From positions 1 through 64,000 of the forward strand of contig NZ_BAMZ01000005.1 of the NCBI RefSeq assembly GCF_000964225.1: 64,000 nucleotides of DNA, read 5' to 3'. How positions within the stretch are numbered: the first letter of the stretch is position 1; every line of letters starts with the position of its first letter. This DNA is from Acetobacter syzygii. Its GTDB lineage: Bacteria > Pseudomonadota > Alphaproteobacteria > Acetobacterales > Acetobacteraceae. This document shows, piece after piece, positions 35,163-42,944 of the stretch. The notes below the pieces were generated by a model. The model had not been told where the DNA came from, made no database searches, and was given only the letters and a program-made list of their open reading frames with translations. A program made the translations under genes and the position numbers.

Positions 35163-35471
35163 ATGTCTCACGAACTTGCAACTTTTGGTGTGATCGATCC
35201 GGGGGTAAATGTGCTGCTCGAAGTGATCCGGGCAGAAAATCCCCTTACTGCCGTACGTCGGCTGGAAGAAAAGATGCGCGGGCCAGAATACGTGGCCGCA
35301 CGTAGCTATATTGAAGGCGGTGAAGAATCGCTCGATGGCACAGATCCGGCTTATCTGGTTTACAGGCTGGATGGCAGCGGGCTGGATGCGGAAGGTCTGA
35401 GCGGTGAAGACGCCGGGCGCGTCAGGGCTGAGGCAGAGCTGGCTGCGGTTATTGTATCCTCCGTCAAATAA
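35163..35471 (+). CDS. Hypothetical acidic protein of 102 residues
   Basis: A small soluble acidic protein beginning MSHELATFGVIDPGVNVLLEVIRAENPLT (quoted in part: VIDPGVNVLLEVIRAENPL) with no signal peptide or membrane helix. An AAGGAG-like site lies upstream, though somewhat far, and a closer AGGAAAAG is also present. I do not recognise a family and see no catalytic motif. It stands alone between argH and the formylglutamate amidohydrolase gene, followed by a GC-rich hairpin. Confidence 0.7.
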   Translation: MSHELATFGVIDPGVNVLLEVIRAENPLTAVRRLEEKMRGPEYVAARSYIEGGEESLDGTDPAYLVYRLDGSGLDAEGLSGEDAGRVRAEAELAAVIVSSVK

Positions 35472-35496
35472 ACGCTTTTTTGTATTCAGGCAGGCT

Positions 35497-35517
35497 GGGG
35501 GGATTACCCTTCCCCCC
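35497..35517 (+). terminator. GC-rich hairpin after the 102-residue hypothetical gene
   Basis: GGGGGGA (35497-35503) and TCCCCCC (35511-35517) form a 7-bp stem with a 7-nt loop, 26 bp after the stop. There is no T-run after it. Confidence 0.45.
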
Positions 35518-35552
35518 TAGCTGCGCCAAAACAGGGCACATGCTAAACGCTG

Positions 35553-36323
35553 ATGACAAACGTTTTGGCTGAGAGTTTTAAAGTTTACGGGCAGGATCAG
35601 GGCGGGCCGTTTGTGCTGGTCAGCGACCATGCCGGGCAGGCTATTCCCTCATCCCTCGATGGTCTGGGGCTGAGTGCACAAGAGCGTGCCCGCCATATCG
35701 GGTGGGATATCGGTATCGATGGTGTAGGCCAGCAACTGGCTCAAACCCTGCCTGCAGTTCTGATCGAGCAGGTTTATTCCCGGCTGGTGATTGACTGTAA
35801 CCGTGCCCCCGGCCACCCAACTTCCATTGTGGCGCAAAGCGATGGCACACCAGTGCCCCGGAACCAGAGCATAAGTGCAGCGGACGTTGCATGGCGCGAG
35901 CAGACCATTCTGCACCCGTACCATCAGCGCATCCAGCAGGAGCTTGATGTGCGTCTGGCGCAGGGGCGACTCACTGCCGTTGTGGCGCTGCATAGTTTTA
36001 CGCCCATTATGCGTGGCGTAGCGCGACCGTGGCATGTGGGGCTTTTGCACAACCACGACCCCCGTCTGGCCCATATCATGATCGATCTGCTACGGGCCGA
36101 GGGGCTGGTCGTGGGGGATAACGAGCCATATGCGCTGACCGATACATCGGATTATACGGTTCCCCTCCATGGGGAGCGGCGCTCCTTGCCGTATATTGAA
36201 ATTGAAATCCGCCAGGATCTGATCGTCCATGCGCAGGGGCAGGCGGAATGGGCTGCTTTGCTGGCTCGTTTGCTCCCTCAAGCATGGCAGATTTTTTGCA
36301 CAAGGTACCCTCACTCCTCATGA
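35553..36323 (+). CDS. N-formylglutamate amidohydrolase family protein
   Basis: A 256-residue protein of the N-formylglutamate deformylase (HutG/FGase) fold: VLVSDHAGQAIPSSL near the start, RLVIDCNRAPGHPTSIV, VVALHSFTPIMRG and YIEIEIRQDLI. The His and Glu ligands of a zinc centre are plausible. Classic members finish histidine degradation, but no hut genes are present here, so the substrate may differ. Its stop overlaps the aroE start (ATGA at 36320-36323), so it is the first gene of an aroE-coaE-dnaQ unit. Confidence 0.86.
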   Translation: MTNVLAESFKVYGQDQGGPFVLVSDHAGQAIPSSLDGLGLSAQERARHIGWDIGIDGVGQQLAQTLPAVLIEQVYSRLVIDCNRAPGHPTSIVAQSDGTPVPRNQSISAADVAWREQTILHPYHQRIQQELDVRLAQGRLTAVVALHSFTPIMRGVARPWHVGLLHNHDPRLAHIMIDLLRAEGLVVGDNEPYALTDTSDYTVPLHGERRSLPYIEIEIRQDLIVHAQGQAEWAALLARLLPQAWQIFCTRYPHSS

Positions 36324-37189
36324 CCCAATCTTCCAACACGCCACCTTCGCAGATCATTACAGGCAAGGCCCGGCTGGCAGGTGTGCTGGGTTGGCCAGTT
36401 GGGCATTCGCGCTCACCAGCACTCCATAATTACTGGTTGCGGCGCTATGGGGTGGATGGAGCCTATGTGCCGTTACCCGCCACACCGGAGAATTTTGTGG
36501 CAGCAGTTATGGGGTTGAAGGCGGCGGGCTTTAGGGGTGCTAATGTGACCATCCCGCATAAGGAGGCCGCTTACAGGCTGGCTGATGAGCTGGATCATTC
36601 TGCCCGGCGGGCAGGGGCGGTTAACACGCTTGTTTTTCGCGACGATGGAAAAATTCTTGGCCTGTCCACGGATGGGGATGGCTTCCTTGCCAGTCTGGAA
36701 GCCTGCGGGATGCTTCCACAACCGCAAAGTCGGGCTATTCTGCTGGGTGCTGGCGGAGCAGCCCGTTCCGTGGCAGCGGCCTTGCAGGACCGGGGAATAC
36801 AGGTTGCCATAACCAACCGGACGCAGGAGCGTGCCATGGCTCTGGCCAAAACCTTGCCCGGCGTTGAGGTGCTGCCATGGAACGAGTGGGAGCAAAAGCT
36901 TGGCATGTTCTCCCTGCTGGTCAACACGACTTCGCTTGGCATGGAAGGGGGGCCGGACCCGTTATTCTGCCCCGATCTGGGGCAGGCCGCACCCGAGTTG
37001 GTGGTGGCGGATATCGTGTATGTGCCTCAGATAACACCATTACTGGCCAGTGCGGGGCAGCATGGCCTGCGGACGGTTGGTGGGTTGGGTATGCTGCTGC
37101 ATCAGGCCCGTCTGGGGTTTAGGGAATGGTTTGGCGTTGACCCGCAAGTGGATGATGCAACACAAAAATATGTTCTGAACAGCTTTTGA
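36320..37189 (+). CDS. aroE: Shikimate dehydrogenase
   Basis: AroE reduces 3-dehydroshikimate to shikimate with NADPH. From ATG 36320 (MTQSSN) it has 289 residues. Landmarks are GWPVGHSRSPALHNYW, the catalytic lysine in NVTIPHKEAAY, GAVNTL, the Rossmann loop LLGAGGAARSVA, NRTQERA (NADPH 2'-phosphate site) and NTTSLGM. It is coupled to the upstream amidohydrolase and followed after 39 bp by coaE. The other shikimate enzymes AroK and AroB are the fusion at 1216. Confidence 0.95.
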   Translation: MTQSSNTPPSQIITGKARLAGVLGWPVGHSRSPALHNYWLRRYGVDGAYVPLPATPENFVAAVMGLKAAGFRGANVTIPHKEAAYRLADELDHSARRAGAVNTLVFRDDGKILGLSTDGDGFLASLEACGMLPQPQSRAILLGAGGAARSVAAALQDRGIQVAITNRTQERAMALAKTLPGVEVLPWNEWEQKLGMFSLLVNTTSLGMEGGPDPLFCPDLGQAAPELVVADIVYVPQITPLLASAGQHGLRTVGGLGMLLHQARLGFREWFGVDPQVDDATQKYVLNSF

Positions 37190-37228
37190 GGGCACATTGA
37201 CCTCCACGGATTGCGGCGGGGTTGCATA

Positions 37229-37816
37229 ATGCGGGTTCTGGGCCTGACCGGCGGTATGGGTATGGGCAAAAGCACGGTTGCAGCCTTGTTGCGCCGCGCT
37301 GGTCTGCCGGTGTTTGATGCGGATGCAGTGGTCCACCGCCTTCAGGCGCAGGGGGGGGAGGCTCTGCCAGCCATTGCCCGGCTTGTGCCCGATGCAGTCA
37401 GGAATGGATGTCTGGACCGGGCGGCGCTGCGGCAGGTCGTGCTGGGCCAACCCGGTCTGTTAAAAAAGCTGGAAGCGATTATGCACCCTTTGGTGCGCCG
37501 CGAGCGTGCCCGTTTTTTGCAGCATTACCGCAAGCTGGGTGCACCTTGGGTTGTGCTGGATATACCGCTCCTGTTTGAGACAGGAGCCGACCATTTGTGC
37601 GATAAGGTTGTTGTGGTGTCCGCCCCCTACTGGGTGCAGTGCCGGCGTGTGGCGCTCCGGCGCAGAATGCCCCATGCGCAGGTGCTCCGCCTGATTGCCT
37701 GCCAGATGCCAGATGCCCGCAGGGTGCAAAAAGCGGATGCGGTCATTCGTACCGGCTTGTCCATGAAGGAAACAGAACGGCAGGTCCGCCGCTTTATCAG
37801 GAGTTTGAGGGCATGA
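37229..37816 (+). CDS. coaE: Dephospho-CoA kinase
   Basis: CoaE phosphorylates dephospho-CoA, the last step of CoA synthesis. The 195-residue P-loop kinase starts at ATG 37229 (MRVLGLTGGMGMGKST); the frame is open six codons upstream. Other landmarks are VFDADAVVHRL, LEAIMHPLV and LDIPLLFETG. The coaE stop overlaps the dnaQ ATG at 37813. In many alphaproteobacteria aroE-coaE-dnaQ continues into secB; here secB lies about 20 kb away. Confidence 0.94.
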   Translation: MRVLGLTGGMGMGKSTVAALLRRAGLPVFDADAVVHRLQAQGGEALPAIARLVPDAVRNGCLDRAALRQVVLGQPGLLKKLEAIMHPLVRRERARFLQHYRKLGAPWVVLDIPLLFETGADHLCDKVVVVSAPYWVQCRRVALRRRMPHAQVLRLIACQMPDARRVQKADAVIRTGLSMKETERQVRRFIRSLRA

Positions 37817-38490
37817 AACGATCCATCCTGTTTGATACGGAAACGACAGGTCTGGACCCGGCAACCGGGGACCGGGTGATTGAAATTGCAGCCCTTGAAC
37901 TGGTGGGCGACCTGCCAACAGGCAAAAGCTACCACGTGCTGCTCGACCCCGAACGCGACGTGCCGGAAGAGGCAAGCCGCGTGCATGGCTTTACGCGCGC
38001 GGACTTGGAAGGCAAACCCAAGTTTGCCGATGTTGCGGACAAGTTTTTGGCGTTTGTGGGGGACGATGATGCGCTGATTGCGCACAATGCCCGGTTTGAC
38101 TTTGGCTTTTTAAATGCCGAACTCAAACGTGCAGGCCGTAAACCACTGGATATGGACCGTATGGTGGATACGCTGGATATGGCGCGTGAGCGCTTTCCCG
38201 GTATGCCCAACAGTCTGGATGCCTTGTGCCGCCGTTTTGGCGTGGATCTGTCCGCCCGTACAACCCACAATGCCCTGCTGGACTGCAAGCTGCTGGCCGA
38301 AGTGTATGTGGAGCTTATGGGGGGACGCCAGCATGGCCTTGGGCTTATGGCGGATGGGGAGCAGGCTCCCGCAGTCGTGTACGATGGACCTGCTGAGCGC
38401 ACGGTAGTGCGGGTCCACCCCAGTGCCGCAGCACTGGCCGCACACGCCAGTTTTGTGGAAAAGCTTAAAGACCCGATCTGGAACAGCTAA
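37813..38490 (+). CDS. dnaQ: DNA polymerase III epsilon subunit (3'-5' proofreading exonuclease)
   Basis: A 225-residue DEDDh exonuclease that proofreads for the replicative polymerase. Exo I is LFDTETTGLD, Exo II is HNARFDFGFL and Exo III is HNALLDCKLLAEVY. The C-terminal stretch after about residue 180 is the alpha-subunit-binding tail. ATG 37813 overlaps the coaE stop by 4 bp (ATGA). Confidence 0.94.
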   Translation: MKRSILFDTETTGLDPATGDRVIEIAALELVGDLPTGKSYHVLLDPERDVPEEASRVHGFTRADLEGKPKFADVADKFLAFVGDDDALIAHNARFDFGFLNAELKRAGRKPLDMDRMVDTLDMARERFPGMPNSLDALCRRFGVDLSARTTHNALLDCKLLAEVYVELMGGRQHGLGLMADGEQAPAVVYDGPAERTVVRVHPSAAALAAHASFVEKLKDPIWNS

Positions 38491-38585
38491 GCCAGTCAAC
38501 CATGACAGAGCATGGCCGAAAAGGCTATGCAGCGGCAAAAGCCTATGCCATGTTTGAAGTGTCCCGAATACAAGGAGCATTTTTG

Positions 38586-39071
38586 ATGCGTTTAGCATCC
38601 TGCCGTTTTCTTGCTGCTTTGGCTCTGTCCGTGTGGGCCATACCCGCAGGGGCGGAAACCGTTCTGGGCGATCCCATGGCGGAGGTTACCTTTAAAACCC
38701 GCTCTGCCGATCTGGGTGTGGGGTACACATGGGGTAACGGTGTGCTGACCTATGGCGGACATGATTATCCGTTTGAAGTCAGTGGTGCTTCGGCCGCAGC
38801 CATTGGCTTTTCTTCCGGTAATAGCGTTGGCAAGGTTTATAACCTTCAGCGACTGGAAGATTTTGCCGGGACTTACTGGTCTCTCTCGGGCGAGACCACG
38901 GTTGGCAAAGGTGTTGCCGGGCATCTGATGGAAAATGACTCGGGTGTGCGTATCCGTCTGGACGAAATCCGGACAGGGGGCCGCCTTGCTGCCTCTCCCT
39001 CACGCCTGACCATCCGTTTTTTACCCGAAGCCAAAAAAGCCATTACGGACGCAGCAGCCAAAAAGAACTAA
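38586..39071 (+). CDS. Conserved-looking secreted protein of unknown function
   Basis: A 161-residue protein with a clear signal peptide (FLAALALSVWAIPAGAE). The mature part is small, beta-rich and Gly/Ser-rich: VGYTWGNGVLTYGGHDYPFEV, VYNLQRLEDFAGTYWSLSG, GVRIRLDEIRTGGRL. The W-G-x-G-x-L-x-x-x-G-x-x-Y-P-F pattern suggests a defined fold, but I do not recognise the family. ATG 38586 is chosen because it places the signal peptide at the N-terminus. It follows dnaQ after 95 bp and converges on the glycosyltransferase gene. Confidence 0.75.
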   Translation: MRLASCRFLAALALSVWAIPAGAETVLGDPMAEVTFKTRSADLGVGYTWGNGVLTYGGHDYPFEVSGASAAAIGFSSGNSVGKVYNLQRLEDFAGTYWSLSGETTVGKGVAGHLMENDSGVRIRLDEIRTGGRLAASPSRLTIRFLPEAKKAITDAAAKKN

Positions 39072-39086
39072 ATTCGCGTTTACTGC

Positions 39087-40217
39087 TTATCCGCGGGGGA
39101 TATTTTTCCCCTGCGTGAGCAGTTGTACCGTTCTGTTCAGGATGTTGCGTTCTTCATAAAATTCGAGTGCGCGCGCCCGGCCACTTCTGCCCATGCTGTG
39201 GCGCAGGTCGGGTTGGTTTACAAGGCTGCGTAACGCACGGGCAAGCGGTGTTACTGTTGCCGGAGGCACCAGCAAACCAGTCCTGCCTTCCACAACAAGT
39301 TCCCGCGAACCACGGATATCGGTGGCCACAACTGGCAAGCCTGTCATCATCGCTTCGATAATAGACATGGGCAGCCCTTCAAAATGGCTGGGCAGGGTGT
39401 AAATATCCGCAGCAGCCAAAAGGGCGGGAATATCGGTCCGGTAGCCAAGGCATTTAAGCCGGGGGCCAAGCTCTTTGCGGGCTTGCGCCAAAACTTCGTC
39501 CAACGATACGCCGTGATCGCTGGCAAGGCGTTCTCCAACAATCCAGAGTTCCGCATCTGGTACGTCCCGCATGGCTGCCAGCAGTTCGGGGTGGCCCTTG
39601 TGGCGTACAAGGCGGGAGACAGCGATAATGACCACAGCTTGCGGGTCAGTTCCCACTTCCGCGCGAATACGGGTGCGTGCCTGTTCATCGGGATGAAAAA
39701 CACTGCTGTCACGCCCGTTCCCTATGGCTATGGGATGGGGGTGGATATGCAGGCGTTTGGCATCCGCCGCTTCTTCCTGCGAGACGGTCATATAAATATC
39801 GGTAATGCCCCCACAGCCGCGCTCCAGCAGTTTTGCCAGCAGGTGCCGCGCCCGTGAACCAGGCTGGTTAAACAAAAAACCATGGCACGTGTAGGCAATA
39901 CACGGCACGCCACAGATTTTAGCCGCTACCCGTGCCAGAATACCGCTAATGGGCATGTGCGCATGAACCATATCCGGTTTTTCCCGCCGGATAAGTCGAA
40001 TGAGCGCCCATAGGGCACGGGTCTGGGCGATGGGGGAAAAAGAGCGTGCCAAAGGCGGGGTTTCAACACGAAAACCCTCAGCTCTCGCATTTTCCAGCAA
40101 AGGACCATCCGCGCAAACGCCGACAACCTCATGTCCATCCGCACGGAGGGTACGCATGAGGGGAAGCAAAAAATGGACGAGTGCAAAATCGACGTTTGTA
40201 ATTTCGAGTATTTTCAC
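39087..40217 (-). CDS. Glycosyltransferase family 4 protein
   Basis: A GT-B glycosyltransferase of 376 residues, GTG start at 40217. The N-terminal acceptor lobe (MKILEITNVDFALVHFLLP, DMVHAHMPISGILARVAA) is followed by the GT4 donor lobe (VIIAVSRLVRHKGHPELL, LGYRTDIPALLAAADIYTLPSHFEGLPMSIIEAM, with the E-x7-E motif). It probably adds a sugar to a polysaccharide or lipid carrier; specificity unknown. It lies 8 bp after the heparinase II/III gene, so the two are probably co-transcribed. Confidence 0.87.
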   Translation of the reverse strand: MKILEITNVDFALVHFLLPLMRTLRADGHEVVGVCADGPLLENARAEGFRVETPPLARSFSPIAQTRALWALIRLIRREKPDMVHAHMPISGILARVAAKICGVPCIAYTCHGFLFNQPGSRARHLLAKLLERGCGGITDIYMTVSQEEAADAKRLHIHPHPIAIGNGRDSSVFHPDEQARTRIRAEVGTDPQAVVIIAVSRLVRHKGHPELLAAMRDVPDAELWIVGERLASDHGVSLDEVLAQARKELGPRLKCLGYRTDIPALLAAADIYTLPSHFEGLPMSIIEAMMTGLPVVATDIRGSRELVVEGRTGLLVPPATVTPLARALRSLVNQPDLRHSMGRSGRARALEFYEERNILNRTVQLLTQGKNIPRG

Positions 40218-40225
40218 AGTGTGAC

Positions 40226-42139
40226 TTATTCGCTGATCAGAGACAGGGCCCAGTGGAGGGGAGGCGGCGGAGTCAGCTGGCTGGCAGCCGGTAGGGGCTG
40301 AGGTACCGCAGGAATGGGGGGCTGTGGTAAAGCCACATCAGCCTTGGCAGCTTCCGCCGCAAAATCATCCTCCTGCGGGGTGGGGATGGGGTCTGCCGTT
40401 GTGCTTTCTGGTTCTGTGGTGGCGGCAGATTGTTCCTGTGTCTGGGCCTCATCCTGTTCTGCCGTAGCTCTGGTCTGTGCATCCTCCGGTATGGATGTGG
40501 AGGCTGATTCCTGCGTTGCTTCGGGCAAAGGGGCATCCTGCCGTGGCGGCAAAGGCGGGGTTAGCACAAGTTGCAAGGTGGCCTCTTTGGTGCCTTGCCC
40601 AAGATAGACGCTTTCTTCCACGCTGATGTGGCCATCGGATTGGAACAGCCAGCTTTCTTCCTCGCTATGCAGCAGGTACCCATTTTCGGTGGGTTCAACC
40701 ATAATGTCCGGGTGGAGGTGGAAGCGCACGCAGGGCGAGCGCACCAGAGTTGCCTCTTCCAGCCGCTCTTCTCCGCGGAGTGTTCGTCCGTCTTTGCCCA
40801 GATAAAGCTGACGGTGGTACACGCCACCCCCCTGACTTTCGTACCCGTTATGGGTCATGTCCAGCCAGTGCGCCCCATCCTGCGTTGCATGGGTGCGGGT
40901 GACGTGGGGCGGCCTGCTGGTGGTACCGTTGGATTCGAATGTCATGGGGGACATGCCCCCCAATTCCAGCACGGAATGCGCGGCAGGGTAGCGTAGTGCT
41001 TCTGCCCAGCCTTTTTGCGTGCTGCTGCCACAATTAACGATCAGCCGCTGTTTACCGGACGAAAACTCGAACGATAACATGCCCGCGTGGGCTGTATGGT
41101 CAAACCCTTTGGGGGCAGGTGCCGCGGCATCGGCAATAAGGAGTGCGCGACCGCTACTCAAACGGGCAAACCCGCTTTCTGGCAGTCCCGCGGCAACGAC
41201 CCGTGCGCGGGATGCGCGGTTGAGCACAAGCTCCACCAGTTGTGGGTCCCGCTCTTTGCTGCCGTTAAAAAGGGCCAGCCCCCCATCTCCATGCCGCATG
41301 GCGCGCAGGGCTGGTACGGTCCGGTTGGCGGCATCGACCAGTGTTGTCGGCAGAGGCAGGCGTGCGACCTGAAGAATATAAAGCATTTCCGCCAGTTCCT
41401 TTACGCTGAGGAACAGGTCTTCAGGATTGCGCGTTATATGACCACCATCTGGTAAAATCTGGCTGGTTATGACCTCATCAATCAGGCGTAAATACCGGGT
41501 CAGAAATTCCGGATAATCAGGAATGGACACGGCAACCGCAAGCAGGCCCTTGAGTGCGCACAAAGCCTGCCAGCCATAAACCGCTTCGGGCATCAGCACC
41601 ATTATGGAGCGGGCTTCCATAATAAGGGAGGCCATAAGGTTCTGGCGGAAAGTATCATCCGCGGAAGCGGCAAAAAATTCGTAACAGCCCAACCATGCGC
41701 AAAGACGGGCTCCGGTTATGGAAGGGTCCATGGTTGCCCGCTCAGCCGCAGGCTGGCGGATCCAGTGCGATACGAGCGTGCGCGCCTTGATCCGGGCAGA
41801 TTCTGCTCCCAGTTCGCGTAGGTCCTGTAACCAGCCAAAACCCTGCAACCAGCGCCGGTAAGCCGCAGGCCATGTGGGGTCCTCCCATATGCCGGACTGG
41901 AGCGAGCGCGGGGTGCCATCAAACTCGGTCCGGTTGCGGACCAGCTTTTCCCCCACCATGGCGTTGCCCGGCCACAGGTCGCGCAGGACCACGGCTGGTG
42001 CGGCAGGAACACGGGCAAATCCACCAAGCGGATTGCGCATGGCATAAGCAAGGCGGGGTCCACGGGTCCAGCGGCGAAGGGGCATTAGATGAATGTGACT
42101 CCAAGGCTGGGTCGTTATTGAGGTAGCAACTCTACCCAC
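40226..42139 (-). CDS. Heparinase II/III family protein with long acidic/proline-rich insertion
   Basis: A 637-residue protein. The N-terminal alpha/alpha toroid (about 60-320: WAAYRRWLQGF-like helices, ILPDGGHITRNPED, MRHGDGGLALFNGSKE) is followed by the heparinase II/III beta domain (FDHTAHAGMLSFEFSSGKQRLIVNCG, FHLHPDI). Alphaproteobacterial members sit next to rpe and rsmB as here, and their substrate is unknown. Unusual: residues about 523-622 are a Pro/Glu/Gln/Thr/Ala-rich, likely disordered stretch between the beta domain and the family-type end LHWALSL. GTG 42139 is the longest start; ATG 42085 is an alternative. Confidence 0.82.
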   Translation of the reverse strand: MGRVATSITTQPWSHIHLMPLRRWTRGPRLAYAMRNPLGGFARVPAAPAVVLRDLWPGNAMVGEKLVRNRTEFDGTPRSLQSGIWEDPTWPAAYRRWLQGFGWLQDLRELGAESARIKARTLVSHWIRQPAAERATMDPSITGARLCAWLGCYEFFAASADDTFRQNLMASLIMEARSIMVLMPEAVYGWQALCALKGLLAVAVSIPDYPEFLTRYLRLIDEVITSQILPDGGHITRNPEDLFLSVKELAEMLYILQVARLPLPTTLVDAANRTVPALRAMRHGDGGLALFNGSKERDPQLVELVLNRASRARVVAAGLPESGFARLSSGRALLIADAAAPAPKGFDHTAHAGMLSFEFSSGKQRLIVNCGSSTQKGWAEALRYPAAHSVLELGGMSPMTFESNGTTSRPPHVTRTHATQDGAHWLDMTHNGYESQGGGVYHRQLYLGKDGRTLRGEERLEEATLVRSPCVRFHLHPDIMVEPTENGYLLHSEEESWLFQSDGHISVEESVYLGQGTKEATLQLVLTPPLPPRQDAPLPEATQESASTSIPEDAQTRATAEQDEAQTQEQSAATTEPESTTADPIPTPQEDDFAAEAAKADVALPQPPIPAVPQPLPAASQLTPPPPLHWALSLISE

Positions 42140-42189
42140 ACTTTATGACATCATTTGGTACGATTTTGCGTTAAGGACCATGTGATAGG

Positions 42190-42852
42190 TCAAATGGCAC
42201 GGAGCGATGCAATGGCAGCCGTATAATCGGGCTTGCCATAAACAGCACTCCCCGCGATCAGCACATCCGCACCCGCTTTTACGGCCAGAGGGGCTGTTGT
42301 GGCATCTATCCCCCCATCGACCGCCAGACGGATATCGCGCCCGCTCTGGCTGATCATATCCCGGATGCGGGTAATTTTTGGCAACTGACTGGCCAAAAAT
42401 TTCTGCCCTCCAAATCCGGGGTTTACGGTCATGACCAAAATGACATCCACAAGGTCCATAACCTCAGCAATAGCCTCGGCTGGTGTAGCAGGGCACAACA
42501 CAATGCCCGGCTTTGCACCAAGCTGGCGAATAAGCTGGAGCGAGCGGTGGGTGTGTGGTCCGGCTTCTATGTGAATGAGAATCTGGTCTGCCCCGGCTTT
42601 GGCAAAAGCTTCCAGATAAAGGTCAACAGGTGCAATCATCAGATGCACGTCAAAGGGGAGGGTCGTGCTCCCCCGCAGTGCCTGAACAACAGCCGGACCA
42701 AAGGAAATATTTGGCACAAAATGGCCGTCCATCACATCCAGATGGATCCAGTCCGCTCCGGCCTGTGCAACGGCTTTGACTTCTTCTCCCAGCCGCGCAA
42801 AATCCGCAGCCAGAATACTTGGGGCAATCAGGGGGAATGGTGCAGAACTCAT
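42190..42852 (-). CDS. rpe: Ribulose-phosphate 3-epimerase
   Basis: Rpe interconverts ribulose-5-phosphate and xylulose-5-phosphate in the pentose phosphate pathway, central in acetic acid bacteria. The 220-residue TIM barrel has APSILAADFARLGEE, metal-binding HLDVMDGHFVPNISFGP, HLMI, VMTVNPGFGGQKF and VDGGID. It lies between rsmB and the heparinase gene on the same strand. Confidence 0.96.
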   Translation of the reverse strand: MSSAPFPLIAPSILAADFARLGEEVKAVAQAGADWIHLDVMDGHFVPNISFGPAVVQALRGSTTLPFDVHLMIAPVDLYLEAFAKAGADQILIHIEAGPHTHRSLQLIRQLGAKPGIVLCPATPAEAIAEVMDLVDVILVMTVNPGFGGQKFLASQLPKITRIRDMISQSGRDIRLAVDGGIDATTAPLAVKAGADVLIAGSAVYGKPDYTAAIASLRAI

Positions 42853-42944
42853 TCCCCGTTTATCCGCAATAGCAGCCGCCTGCGCAACTGGAGAAAAACG
42901 GTTTGTGCGCTTTTAATGCCAGGGCAGGGTGCGCAGGGGGTGGC

